Positions 1 to 5,007 of a stretch of 5,007 nucleotides of DNA are shown one piece after another. A program made the translations under genes and the position numbers. The DNA is from Nostoc sp. GT001. Its GTDB lineage: Bacteria; Cyanobacteriota; Cyanobacteriia; Cyanobacteriales; Nostocaceae. The stretch lies in assembly GCF_030382115.1 (NCBI RefSeq), contig NZ_JAUDRJ010000003.1, forward strand, positions 4,077,036-4,082,042, read 5' to 3'. Below the pieces are notes generated by a model. That model made no database searches and was not told the DNA's origin. It worked only from the letters and a program-made list of their open reading frames with translations. Numbering within the stretch: the first letter of the stretch is position 1; each line of letters starts with the position of its first letter.

Positions 1-3000
1 CCTCCAGCCAACTGCTGTAGGTAATCGACTATTTGACCGATGGTGCGGAGATCGCCGAGTTCTTCGATATTTGGTTTGGGTAAGTTGGGGTACGTTTCTT
101 GCATCGCCCCTAAGATTTCTACCCGTTTAATCGAGTCAATCCCCAAGTCGGCTTCCATGTCCATTTCCAGTTCCAGCATCTCCACTGGATAACCAGTCTT
201 ATCGCTGGTGATGGCTAACAGGGTTTCACCTAAGTTTGCAAATTCATCACTTGTAGAAGGAGCGGCTTCTGGTTCTGGGGTGAATGCAACAACTATGCTT
301 GGTTCAGGTGCAACGACTACCTCAACTACTGGTGCAGTCTCTACTGCAATCTCGGTTGCTGGTTGTACTTCGTGAACTGCAATTTCTACTGAAACACTTT
401 TAGAAGCGTGGGATTGCAGATACTCTACAACTTGACCGATGGTGCGTTTTTCTGACAGTTCTTCTAAATTGGGCTTGGGTAGGTTGGGGTACATCTCTTG
501 TAGCGCCCCTAAAATTTCCACCCGTTTGATGGAGTCAATTCCTAAATCAGCCTCCATATCCATGTCCATTTCCAGCATTTCGACTGGGTAGTCAGTCTTA
601 TCGCTGGTAATGGCTAACAGGTTTTTATCCAAGTCAACAATATCGATGGTTGCGCCAGATACAGGTGCAGCAGTTGTGGGTGCTGGTTCTGCAACAACTT
701 CCTTAACTGGGGGTGAGCTAATTTTGACTACAACCTCAGCTTGGGGTTCTTCTACTACTGGGACAGGTGGCGCGACTACAGGCTCGACTGTCTCGACAGT
801 GGCAAAATGGGGAGTGGGAAGTGGAGAGTAAGAAGTTTCAACTACAGGCTCTACAGCAGCCGGGAGAGGTTCTTGGGTAACAGCTACAGGCAAAGGCTGG
901 CTTTCTACTATCTTGGTCGGTGCATCACTAACAGTTGTTTCTGTTGTGAACGGAGTGAAATTGCTGAGTTTCTCTGTTAGTTGAGTTGTTCCCTCACCTG
1001 AGATGATTTGAGAATATTCTTGCTGTATTAGTTGGAAAAAGCTCTTAGTATATTCCAACTGCTCTTGAAGATATTGCTCATGGATGCGTAGAGTTTCACC
1101 TTGTTGGGAATGAAACTGCATCATGCTACGCTCTAAGCTTTCCATGACAACTAGCTTCATTTTGGCAGTTTCGGCTGTTGATTTACTTTCACTCAACAAG
1201 GAATTCTGCTGCTGCATCAGTTGGAAAAACGCTTTAGCGTATTCCATTTGATGGTTGAGATAAGTACCGTGAACTTGTAAATTCTCGGCTTGATTTTCCT
1301 GGAACTGTGTCAGGAGATATTCTAAACTTGCTAAAAGTTGTTCGTAATTTGTAAGTTTTTCTGGTGTTGGTTGCATCTTAGATTCCTGGGCTGGTTGTGA
1401 CAGGGTAACAGGATTCATCTGTTGCTCTGGCTGGGCGATGATAGTAGCAGTCACACCGTTCATTGCTGGGGTAAGTTTTTTATGTCCGTTAGTCTCGATC
1501 GCTGCGAGAGTTGGAGTCACACCTGGGCTGCTAAATAAAGGAGCTACAGTTTCAAAAGATTCAGGGGTAGGTAATGTGACTTTATGCCCATCCTGTAAAG
1601 CTAGAGCGAAGGCATTTTTCGTTTTTTCGGATCTATAATTGATGCCGTTTAAACGAACATTTAATGTCTTCTTCGTCTCAATTGGGGGAATAGTTTGGGG
1701 AAGTTGGTAAGGATCGAGGTTATTTAAAGTCAAACCAATCACCCGCAACTGCACAACCGCTTCTCGCAAAGAGCGATCGCTATTCTTTTGAGTGCTGGGG
1801 TTTAAAGATACGGTAATATGAGGGCGATCGCCAAGAATCTCTTTTACCAAGTTGCTCAGAATTCTCCTCGGCCCAAATTCCACAAAGCAAGTACCACCCG
1901 CCGCATAGATATTTTCAATTTCCTGCTTAAACAGCACTGAATTAGAAAGGTGCGTTTCCAGAATTTTTTGAATACCTTGGGCTTCCTTGGGATACTGCTT
2001 ACTGGTAACGTTGCTGTAAACAGGGATTTTGGGACTTTGGAATTTAACAGACTTGGTGGCGATCGCAAAGGATTTCTGAGCAAAGGCGATTAGCGGTGTA
2101 TGGAACGCTGCTGAAACAGGTAGCAATACAGCTGTATATCCTTTCTCGTGTAAAGCGTCTTTGATTCTCGCTATTTCTGCGGTAGGCCCAGCCAAGACAA
2201 ATTGAGTCGGAGAATTTTGATTAGCGATCGCAACTTGGGGAAAATGTCTCAGCACTGCTTCTACTTTGCTGATATCTTCTTTGACAGCCAGCATACTTCC
2301 CGCATCATGATCTGGATCTTCAGGTGCAGCCATTGCTTGACCCCTAGCTTTCACTAAGAACAAGTAATCTTCTGTACTCAAAACACCCGCAGCCCATAGC
2401 GCTGTTAGTTCACCAAAGCTATGACCGGCAACAAAATCTGACTTAAACCCAGCTTGTTGCAGGATGCTGTACATCCCTGCACTCAACACCCCGATCGCTG
2501 GTTGAGCGTATTCTGTGCGTTGCAAGGCAGCAATTTGGACATTCTTTTCTGCCTCTCCAAACACAGGATGAGGGAAAACAATCTCTGATAGCGGCTGCAA
2601 ATTATCTTTGAGCAACAGGCTATCCATATAGCCATGAAGACGGCGCATCAAAGGAAAATTCATCACCAGTTCGCGTCCCATCTCCAGGTATTGCGAACCT
2701 TGACCAGAAAATAGAGAGACAACTTTTCCGCCCAATTCCATACCAGAGGAGCGGTAATAAATTCCTTGGGGATGCTCCCAAGATGCTGCTGAACCTTTGA
2801 GTTTCAGCCAGTCAATGCTAGTTTGCAGAAACTTGCAAGCTTCTTCGAGATTTTCAGCGACAAACCCAAATCTTGGAACAGAAAGAGGAATTTGTTGTGA
2901 TTTGCACTCATTGACTAATTGTGAGTAATGTGTAGGTGCATCTGGCGATCGCAACTTACCTAAAATCTCTTCCGACTTGCTCAACAATTGCTCTACTGTG

Positions 3001-4592
3001 GGAGCAAACAACAGCACTTCACTAGCATCACTGTGTAAGCGGTAAGCGTCGTTTTGGTCGGATTCATACTCTTCCAAAACAACGTGGTAGTTTGTTCCAC
3101 CAAAGCCGAAAGAACTCACACCCGCACGTCTTGGCGCTTCGCCCTCTGGACGAATCCAAGGTCTAGTTTGGGTATTCAAATAAAAGGATGAATTTTTAAT
3201 GTTGAGTTTGGGATTTGGCTCAGTGATGTTAATTGTCGGCGGTAATACTTTGTGATGTAAAGCCAAAGCAGTTTTAATCAAACTCGCCGCACCCGCAGCC
3301 GCTTTTGTGTGTCCGATTTGCGATTTCACACTACCCAAAGCGATATGCTGCTTTTTATCATCATGGACATCAAAGAAGTCTTTTAAAGAACCGAATTCTG
3401 TCGGATCTCCAGCCATTGTGCCGGTGCCATGTGCTTCCATCAAACCAACAGTAGCAGGAGAGAAGCCGGCATCTTCATAAGCACGTTCTAAGGCTTTAAC
3501 TTGACCTTCTTTGCGCGGAGCATAAATGCTCTTGTAACGTCCATCGCTGGAAGTACCAATACCTTTAATTACGGCATATATTTTATCGTTATCACGTTCA
3601 GCATCTTCCAAACGTTTGAGAACCATCATGGCGATACCTTCACCCAACATCATCCCATCGGATTTAGCATCGAAAGGTTTGACATTTTCACTAGGAGAAA
3701 CCGCCGGTGTTTTGCTGAATGAGATGTAAGCCATGATGGTGTTATCGGTATCAACACCACCAGTTAGCATCATGTCAGAACGATGCTCAACTAGTTCGCT
3801 GATTGCCATTTTCAAAGCACCAAAGGAACTAGCGCAAGCAGCATCAACTACACAATTCATCCCGCCAAAATTGAGGCGATTGGCAATTCTACCCGCGACT
3901 ACGTTAGCTAACATTCCAGGGAAAGCGTTCTCATCCCACTTCACATAAGCGCTTTTGATTTTATCAACGATTTTTTGGGTATCTTCGTCAGATAAACCAC
4001 TGCTTTTAAGCGCTTTTTCCCAAATCGGATATTCCAACCTGGCAGAAAGTGGCATTCCTAATTGCTTGGCCATAGCCACGCCTAAGATTACCCCAACCAT
4101 CTCGCGGTTAAACTCACGTTTTTCGCCATAGCCAGCATCTTCCATCGCTTCTTTCGCAACCACTAAACTTAATAGTTGCGATACGTCTGTGACTTCCAAA
4201 ATGCTAGGTGGTATGCCAAATTCCATCGGGTTAAAATCTACCTCTGGAAGAAACCCGCCTCTTTTACAGTAGGTTTTATCTTCAGTAGTTCTAGGATTTG
4301 GATCGTAATAATCTTCGACGCTCCAGTGAGTAGAAGGAACATCAGTAATACAATCAATTTTGTTTACTATATTTTGCCAGTATTCCCGCAAATTTCTAGC
4401 TTGAGGTAATAGAGAAGCCATTCCAACAATGGCGATAGGATTGTGTTGTAATTGTCTGTTAATTTTGTTGATTGACACTGATTTATCCGATTTCATTTTT
4501 TTTCCCTCGATAGACTTAATCACAGCCTGTTCACAATTATTTATCAGGCTCTCTAACTCCGTTAAGGCAGTATCAATTGAATAAGCAGACAT
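1..4592 (-). CDS. hglE: HglE/PfaA-type type I polyketide (glycolipid/long-chain lipid) synthase, 3'-partial
   Basis: The frame is open from ATG at 4592 to the left edge (1,530 complete codons, no stop, no frameshift). The translation reads KS - AT - helical repeats - ACP - ACP. KS stretches such as FSKTPAVSPSEN, SDGMMLGEG, IYAPR and GSVKSQIGHTKAAAG, together with the ACP motif LGIDSIKRVEIL, are hallmarks of the PfaA/HglE family rather than of ordinary modular PKSs. Family members are cytosolic iterative synthases that condense malonyl units into long acyl chains; in heterocystous cyanobacteria HglE supplies the heterocyst glycolipid aglycone. PfaA homologues run to roughly 2,500 residues or more, with more ACPs and a ketoreductase after them; here only two ACPs are visible and the rest is off-window. 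All catalytic residues checked are present. An in-frame TAA at 4602-4604 limits the N-terminus. Family assignment is firm; the symbol is less so, because cyanobacteria can carry more than one HglE-like paralogue with different lipid products. Confidence 0.93.
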   Translation of the reverse strand, partial: MSAYSIDTALTELESLINNCEQAVIKSIEGKKMKSDKSVSINKINRQLQHNPIAIVGMASLLPQARNLREYWQNIVNKIDCITDVPSTHWSVEDYYDPNPRTTEDKTYCKRGGFLPEVDFNPMEFGIPPSILEVTDVSQLLSLVVAKEAMEDAGYGEKREFNREMVGVILGVAMAKQLGMPLSARLEYPIWEKALKSSGLSDEDTQKIVDKIKSAYVKWDENAFPGMLANVVAGRIANRLNFGGMNCVVDAACASSFGALKMAISELVEHRSDMMLTGGVDTDNTIMAYISFSKTPAVSPSENVKPFDAKSDGMMLGEGIAMMVLKRLEDAERDNDKIYAVIKGIGTSSDGRYKSIYAPRKEGQVKALERAYEDAGFSPATVGLMEAHGTGTMAGDPTEFGSLKDFFDVHDDKKQHIALGSVKSQIGHTKAAAGAASLIKTALALHHKVLPPTINITEPNPKLNIKNSSFYLNTQTRPWIRPEGEAPRRAGVSSFGFGGTNYHVVLEEYESDQNDAYRLHSDASEVLLFAPTVEQLLSKSEEILGKLRSPDAPTHYSQLVNECKSQQIPLSVPRFGFVAENLEEACKFLQTSIDWLKLKGSAASWEHPQGIYYRSSGMELGGKVVSLFSGQGSQYLEMGRELVMNFPLMRRLHGYMDSLLLKDNLQPLSEIVFPHPVFGEAEKNVQIAALQRTEYAQPAIGVLSAGMYSILQQAGFKSDFVAGHSFGELTALWAAGVLSTEDYLFLVKARGQAMAAPEDPDHDAGSMLAVKEDISKVEAVLRHFPQVAIANQNSPTQFVLAGPTAEIARIKDALHEKGYTAVLLPVSAAFHTPLIAFAQKSFAIATKSVKFQSPKIPVYSNVTSKQYPKEAQGIQKILETHLSNSVLFKQEIENIYAAGGTCFVEFGPRRILSNLVKEILGDRPHITVSLNPSTQKNSDRSLREAVVQLRVIGLTLNNLDPYQLPQTIPPIETKKTLNVRLNGINYRSEKTKNAFALALQDGHKVTLPTPESFETVAPLFSSPGVTPTLAAIETNGHKKLTPAMNGVTATIIAQPEQQMNPVTLSQPAQESKMQPTPEKLTNYEQLLASLEYLLTQFQENQAENLQVHGTYLNHQMEYAKAFFQLMQQQNSLLSESKSTAETAKMKLVVMESLERSMMQFHSQQGETLRIHEQYLQEQLEYTKSFFQLIQQEYSQIISGEGTTQLTEKLSNFTPFTTETTVSDAPTKIVESQPLPVAVTQEPLPAAVEPVVETSYSPLPTPHFATVETVEPVVAPPVPVVEEPQAEVVVKISSPPVKEVVAEPAPTTAAPVSGATIDIVDLDKNLLAITSDKTDYPVEMLEMDMDMEADLGIDSIKRVEILGALQEMYPNLPKPNLEELSEKRTIGQVVEYLQSHASKSVSVEIAVHEVQPATEIAVETAPVVEVVVAPEPSIVVAFTPEPEAAPSTSDEFANLGETLLAITSDKTGYPVEMLELEMDMEADLGIDSIKRVEILGAMQETYPNLPKPNIEELGDLRTIGQIVDYLQQLAG
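3..236 (-). other. Acyl carrier protein domain 2 (ACP2), at window edge
   Basis: Residues about 1453-1530. The attachment residue is Ser1487 in DLGIDSIKRVEIL (codon 132-134), exactly 133 residues after that of ACP1. By hand alignment of 70 positions, 58 are identical to ACP1. The domain is essentially complete (it ends with RTIGQIVDYLQQL). The frame continues past base 1, so more sequence, possibly further domains, lies off-window. Confidence 0.94.
237..407 (-). other. Pro/Val/Glu-rich linker between ACP1 and ACP2
   Basis: Residues about 1396-1452, low complexity, with VQPATE, APVVEVVVAPEP and TPEPEAAPSTS. It has the same character as the linker before ACP1, which suggests that linker and ACP were duplicated as one unit. 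Confidence 0.7.
408..640 (-). other. Acyl carrier protein domain 1 (ACP1)
   Basis: Residues about 1319-1395. The phosphopantetheine attachment residue is Ser1354 in DLGIDSIKRVEIL (codon 531-533), the signature of tandem ACPs in PfaA/HglE proteins. The four-helix ACP layout can be followed from LLAITSDKT through YPNLPKPN to RTIGQVVEYLQ. It carries the growing chain after modification by a phosphopantetheinyl transferase, which is not encoded in this window. Confidence 0.95.
636..995 (-). other. Pro/Val/Glu-rich flexible linker before ACP1
   Basis: Residues about 1200-1319 are low-complexity, dominated by Pro, Val, Glu, Thr and Ala, with recurring short units such as VEPVV and PVPVVEEP. There is no domain signature. 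Linkers of this composition commonly tether mobile ACPs in PfaA-like synthases and allow them to reach KS and AT. A short out-of-frame plus-strand frame lies over this stretch; it mirrors the composition bias and is not considered a gene. Confidence 0.75.
999..1349 (-). repeat. Two tandem 63-residue helical repeats between AT and ACPs
   Basis: Residues 1082-1198 are rich in Gln, Glu, Leu and Phe, have no Pro, and are predicted by eye to be long amphipathic helices. Two copies align without gaps at a period of 63 residues (189 bases): SLE begins at 1089 and 1152, and FFQL at 1122 and 1185. Shared positions include SLE, QF, H, YL, Q, EY, K and FFQL, e.g. YLNHQMEYAKAFFQLMQQQ against YLQEQLEYTKSFFQLIQQE. 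The module sits where PfaA-like proteins have only a linker before the ACP array. Function is unknown to me; a dimerisation, spacer or docking role is inference. Confidence 0.8.
1773..2952. repeat. Cluster of five HIP1 octamers (GCGATCGC)
   Basis: Full octamers lie at 1773-1780, 1824-1831, 2059-2066, 2224-2231 and 2945-2952. HIP1 is highly abundant in many cyanobacterial genomes and supports a cyanobacterial origin. All five fall in the AT domain, its preceding linker or the stretch just after it; none is in KS, the ACPs or the upstream region. Confidence 0.9.
1788..2723 (-). other. Acyltransferase (AT) domain, probably malonyl-specific
   Basis: Residues about 624-935. It opens with VVSLFSGQGSQYLEMG, contains the nucleophile Ser725 in GHSFGEL (codon 2418-2420), then His831 in SAAFH 106 residues later (2100-2102), and closes with FGPRRIL and SLNPS. 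The domain transfers an extender unit from CoA to the ACP phosphopantetheine arm. In known ATs, xAFH at the position of His831 goes with malonyl selection and YASH with methylmalonyl; AAFH here therefore suggests malonyl-CoA. The preceding KS-AT linker (residues 508-623) includes no further recognisable enzyme domain. Confidence 0.92.
3072..4439 (-). other. Ketosynthase (KS) domain of the synthase
   Basis: Residues about 52-507, from PIAIVGMAS to the typical KS end FGFGGTNYHVVLEEY. The condensing Cys is Cys253 in VDAACASS (codon at 3834-3836). The two catalytic histidines are His388 in EAHGTGT (3429-3431) and His428 in IGHTKAAAG (3309-3311). The domain carries out decarboxylative Claisen condensation of malonyl-ACP with the growing acyl chain. 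The active-site sequence DAACASS, rather than the DTACSSS usual in modular PKSs, fits the PfaA/HglE class. The triad is complete, so the domain is expected to be active. Confidence 0.95.
4494..4508 (-). promoter_or_regulatory. Shine-Dalgarno-like site before an alternative in-frame ATG at 4496
   Basis: GAGG (4508-4505) lies 8 bases before an in-frame ATG at 4496-4494 (residue 33 of the long form). The ATG at 4592 has no purine-rich ribosome site before it. Starting at 4496 would still leave the KS intact, beginning MKSDKSVS about 19 residues before PIAIVGM. The longer start is listed for the CDS because the extra 32 residues read as an orderly amphipathic helix and cyanobacterial genes often lack a Shine-Dalgarno site, but the choice is open. 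Confidence 0.45.
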
Positions 4593-4605
4593 AGGGCATA
4601 GTTAG

Positions 4606-4638
4606 TACTGTGAATTGTGTAGCTACAGTAATTTCTGT
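4606..4638. promoter_or_regulatory. Nested dyad symmetries just upstream of the start codon
   Basis: TACTGT (4606-4611) and ACAGTA (4625-4630) form a 6-bp inverted repeat 13 bases apart. Overlapping it are a perfect 10-bp palindrome TGTAGCTACA (4618-4627) and a second inverted pair ACAG/CTGT (4625-4628 and 4635-4638). The cluster lies 14-46 bases before the 4592 ATG, inside the predicted leader. It could be an operator or a small RNA hairpin; neither is demonstrated. Confidence 0.3.
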
Positions 4639-4683
4639 TGCCTACTAATTAATGAAAAACTCTCGTTTTCTAAGCAGTTAGCT

Positions 4684-4713
4684 ATCTTATCTTTGCTAAA
4701 TGCTTGTTTCCAA
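4684..4713 (-). promoter_or_regulatory. Candidate sigma70-type promoter for the synthase gene
   Basis: On the minus strand TTGGAA (4713-4708) is followed after 18 bases by TAAGAT (4689-4684), each matching 4 of 6 consensus positions. Transcription would start near 4677, giving a leader of about 85 bases to the 4592 ATG. I found no canonical NtcA site (GTA-N8-TAC) and no TCCGGA heterocyst-type -35 element in 4593-5007. This is a weak match only. Confidence 0.25.
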
Positions 4714-4777
4714 ATCGACAACACACGACACATACTGCCAGGGAAAAACCTGATGTTTTCAGGCGGCTTTGGCACAC

Positions 4778-4808
4778 TGCGTAGGCGTAGCCCGTCGTAG
4801 ACATCGCA
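4778..4808. repeat. GC-rich short interspersed repeat of Nostoc/Anabaena type
   Basis: This 31-bp block contains three CGTAG units (4780, 4786, 4796) and is bounded by TGCG and CGCA. It is much richer in GC than the A/T-rich DNA around it. From memory, close variants (minus strand GCGATGTCTACGACGGG followed by CTACGCCTACGC) occur many times in intergenic regions of Nostoc and Anabaena genomes. Function is unknown. Confidence 0.55.
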
Positions 4809-4816
4809 CAAAAATG

Positions 4817-4957
4817 TTATCCAACGCTAGACTCTTGAAATTGTGGCAATAGGTCAAAGACGTTGTTAAAACTGGTAAAATAGTTTTGGAGTGTAATAGC
4901 TGCTTGACCAGTGAATTTAATCCATTTGTAATGGTAAAGATTTTGAGTAATGGTATC
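4817..4957 (-). pseudogene. Possible remnant of a coding sequence (46 codons, no start)
   Basis: Between an in-frame TAG (4960-4958) and TAA (4819-4817), the minus strand encodes 46 residues containing YHYKWIKFTGQAAITLQNYF and FDLLPQFQES. The composition (balanced polar and aromatic residues, one Pro) looks like a protein C-terminus rather than random intergenic translation. It has no ATG or GTG, and the only TTG is 11 codons before the stop. I do not recognise the family. A chance open frame in A/T-rich DNA is a real alternative. Confidence 0.2.
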
Positions 4958-5007
4958 CTACTGGGTGATGGGAACTGAGGAGTAGCTAAGAGAACAGAAA
5001 CGTTTTT

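Larger units (their letters stand above)
1..645 (-). repeat. Direct DNA repeat encoding the tandem ACPs (period 399 bp)
   Basis: Bases about 6-236 and 405-635 are diverged direct copies offset by 399 bp. Exact shared blocks include a 16-mer, CAGTCTTATCGCTGGT, at plus-strand 194-209 and 593-608. Many of the differences are third-codon changes, as expected for an intragenic duplication kept under protein-level selection. Confidence 0.85.
4593..5007. other. Intergenic/upstream region without a convincing gene
   Basis: These 415 bases are A/T-rich apart from the repeat at 4778-4808. They hold the candidate promoter, the dyad cluster, a small hairpin CCTGA-TGTTT-TCAGG (4749-4763) and a start-less frame (4817-4957). 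A TTG-initiated 62-codon minus frame (4811-4623) runs through the GC-rich repeat and the candidate promoter and shows no recognisable protein, so I do not call it a gene. An 85-codon minus-strand frame open from the right edge to a TGA near 4762 also runs through the repeat; it could be the tail of an upstream gene, but its composition is not persuasive. No tRNA, rRNA or CRISPR was seen. Confidence 0.6.

Noticed and set aside
610..831. Plus-strand 73-codon frame, Ser/Thr/Gly-rich
   Set aside because: It is antisense to the Pro/Val/Glu-rich linker of the synthase; the low complexity comes from that linker.
1856..2083. Minus-strand 75-codon frame inside the AT region
   Set aside because: It is in a different frame from the intact AT coding sequence and shows no protein-like motif.
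3501..3948. Two plus-strand frames of 71-73 codons opposite the KS domain
   Set aside because: They lie antisense to the most conserved part of the KS and show no recognisable protein; they are shadows.
4749..4763. CCTGA-TGTTT-TCAGG hairpin as a terminator
   Set aside because: The stem is only 5 bp, there is no T-run after it on the minus strand that would serve an upstream gene, and such short dyads are common by chance.
4623..4811. TTG-started 62-codon minus frame upstream of the synthase
   Set aside because: Its first part is translation of the interspersed repeat, it has no clear ribosome site, and it overlaps the candidate promoter.
4945..4965. NtcA-like GTA...TAC pair (minus strand GTAGGATACCATTAC)
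   Set aside because: The spacing is 9 rather than the required 8 bases, and it is over 350 bases from the start codon.

Overview
The window is dominated by one large gene on the minus strand. It starts at 4592 (or possibly 4496) and runs off the left edge, giving at least 1,530 codons in one uninterrupted frame. The product is a type I iterative polyketide / fatty-acid synthase subunit of the HglE/PfaA class, the family that makes heterocyst glycolipid chains in cyanobacteria and polyunsaturated fatty acids in marine bacteria. The 3' end of the gene is outside the window.

Domain order from the N-terminus (residues numbered from the 4592 start): short helical leader (1-50); ketosynthase with a complete Cys253/His388/His428 triad (52-507); KS-AT linker (508-623); acyltransferase with Ser725 and His831 and a malonyl-type AAFH motif (624-935); linker (936-1081); two tandem 63-residue helical repeats (1082-1198); Pro/Val/Glu-rich linker (1199-1318); ACP1 with Ser1354; second Pro/Val/Glu-rich linker; ACP2 with Ser1487, ending near the window edge. 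No reductase or dehydratase is visible, so any such domains lie downstream or on partner proteins.

The right-hand 415 bases (4593-5007) hold no convincing complete gene. They contain a plausible sigma70-type promoter for the synthase, nested dyad symmetries just before the start codon, a GC-rich element resembling short interspersed repeats of Nostoc/Anabaena genomes, and a start-less 46-codon frame that may be a gene remnant.

The organism is most likely a filamentous, heterocyst-forming cyanobacterium (Nostocales). Supporting signs are the HglE-like domain layout, five HIP1 octamers (GCGATCGC), moderate-to-low GC with A/T-rich third positions, and the Nostoc-like repeat. By family analogy, AT loads malonyl units onto the tandem ACPs, KS condenses them, and partner enzymes process the chain into a long-chain lipid. 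I see no evidence for a wholly new system. The least familiar part is the duplicated helical module between AT and the ACPs.
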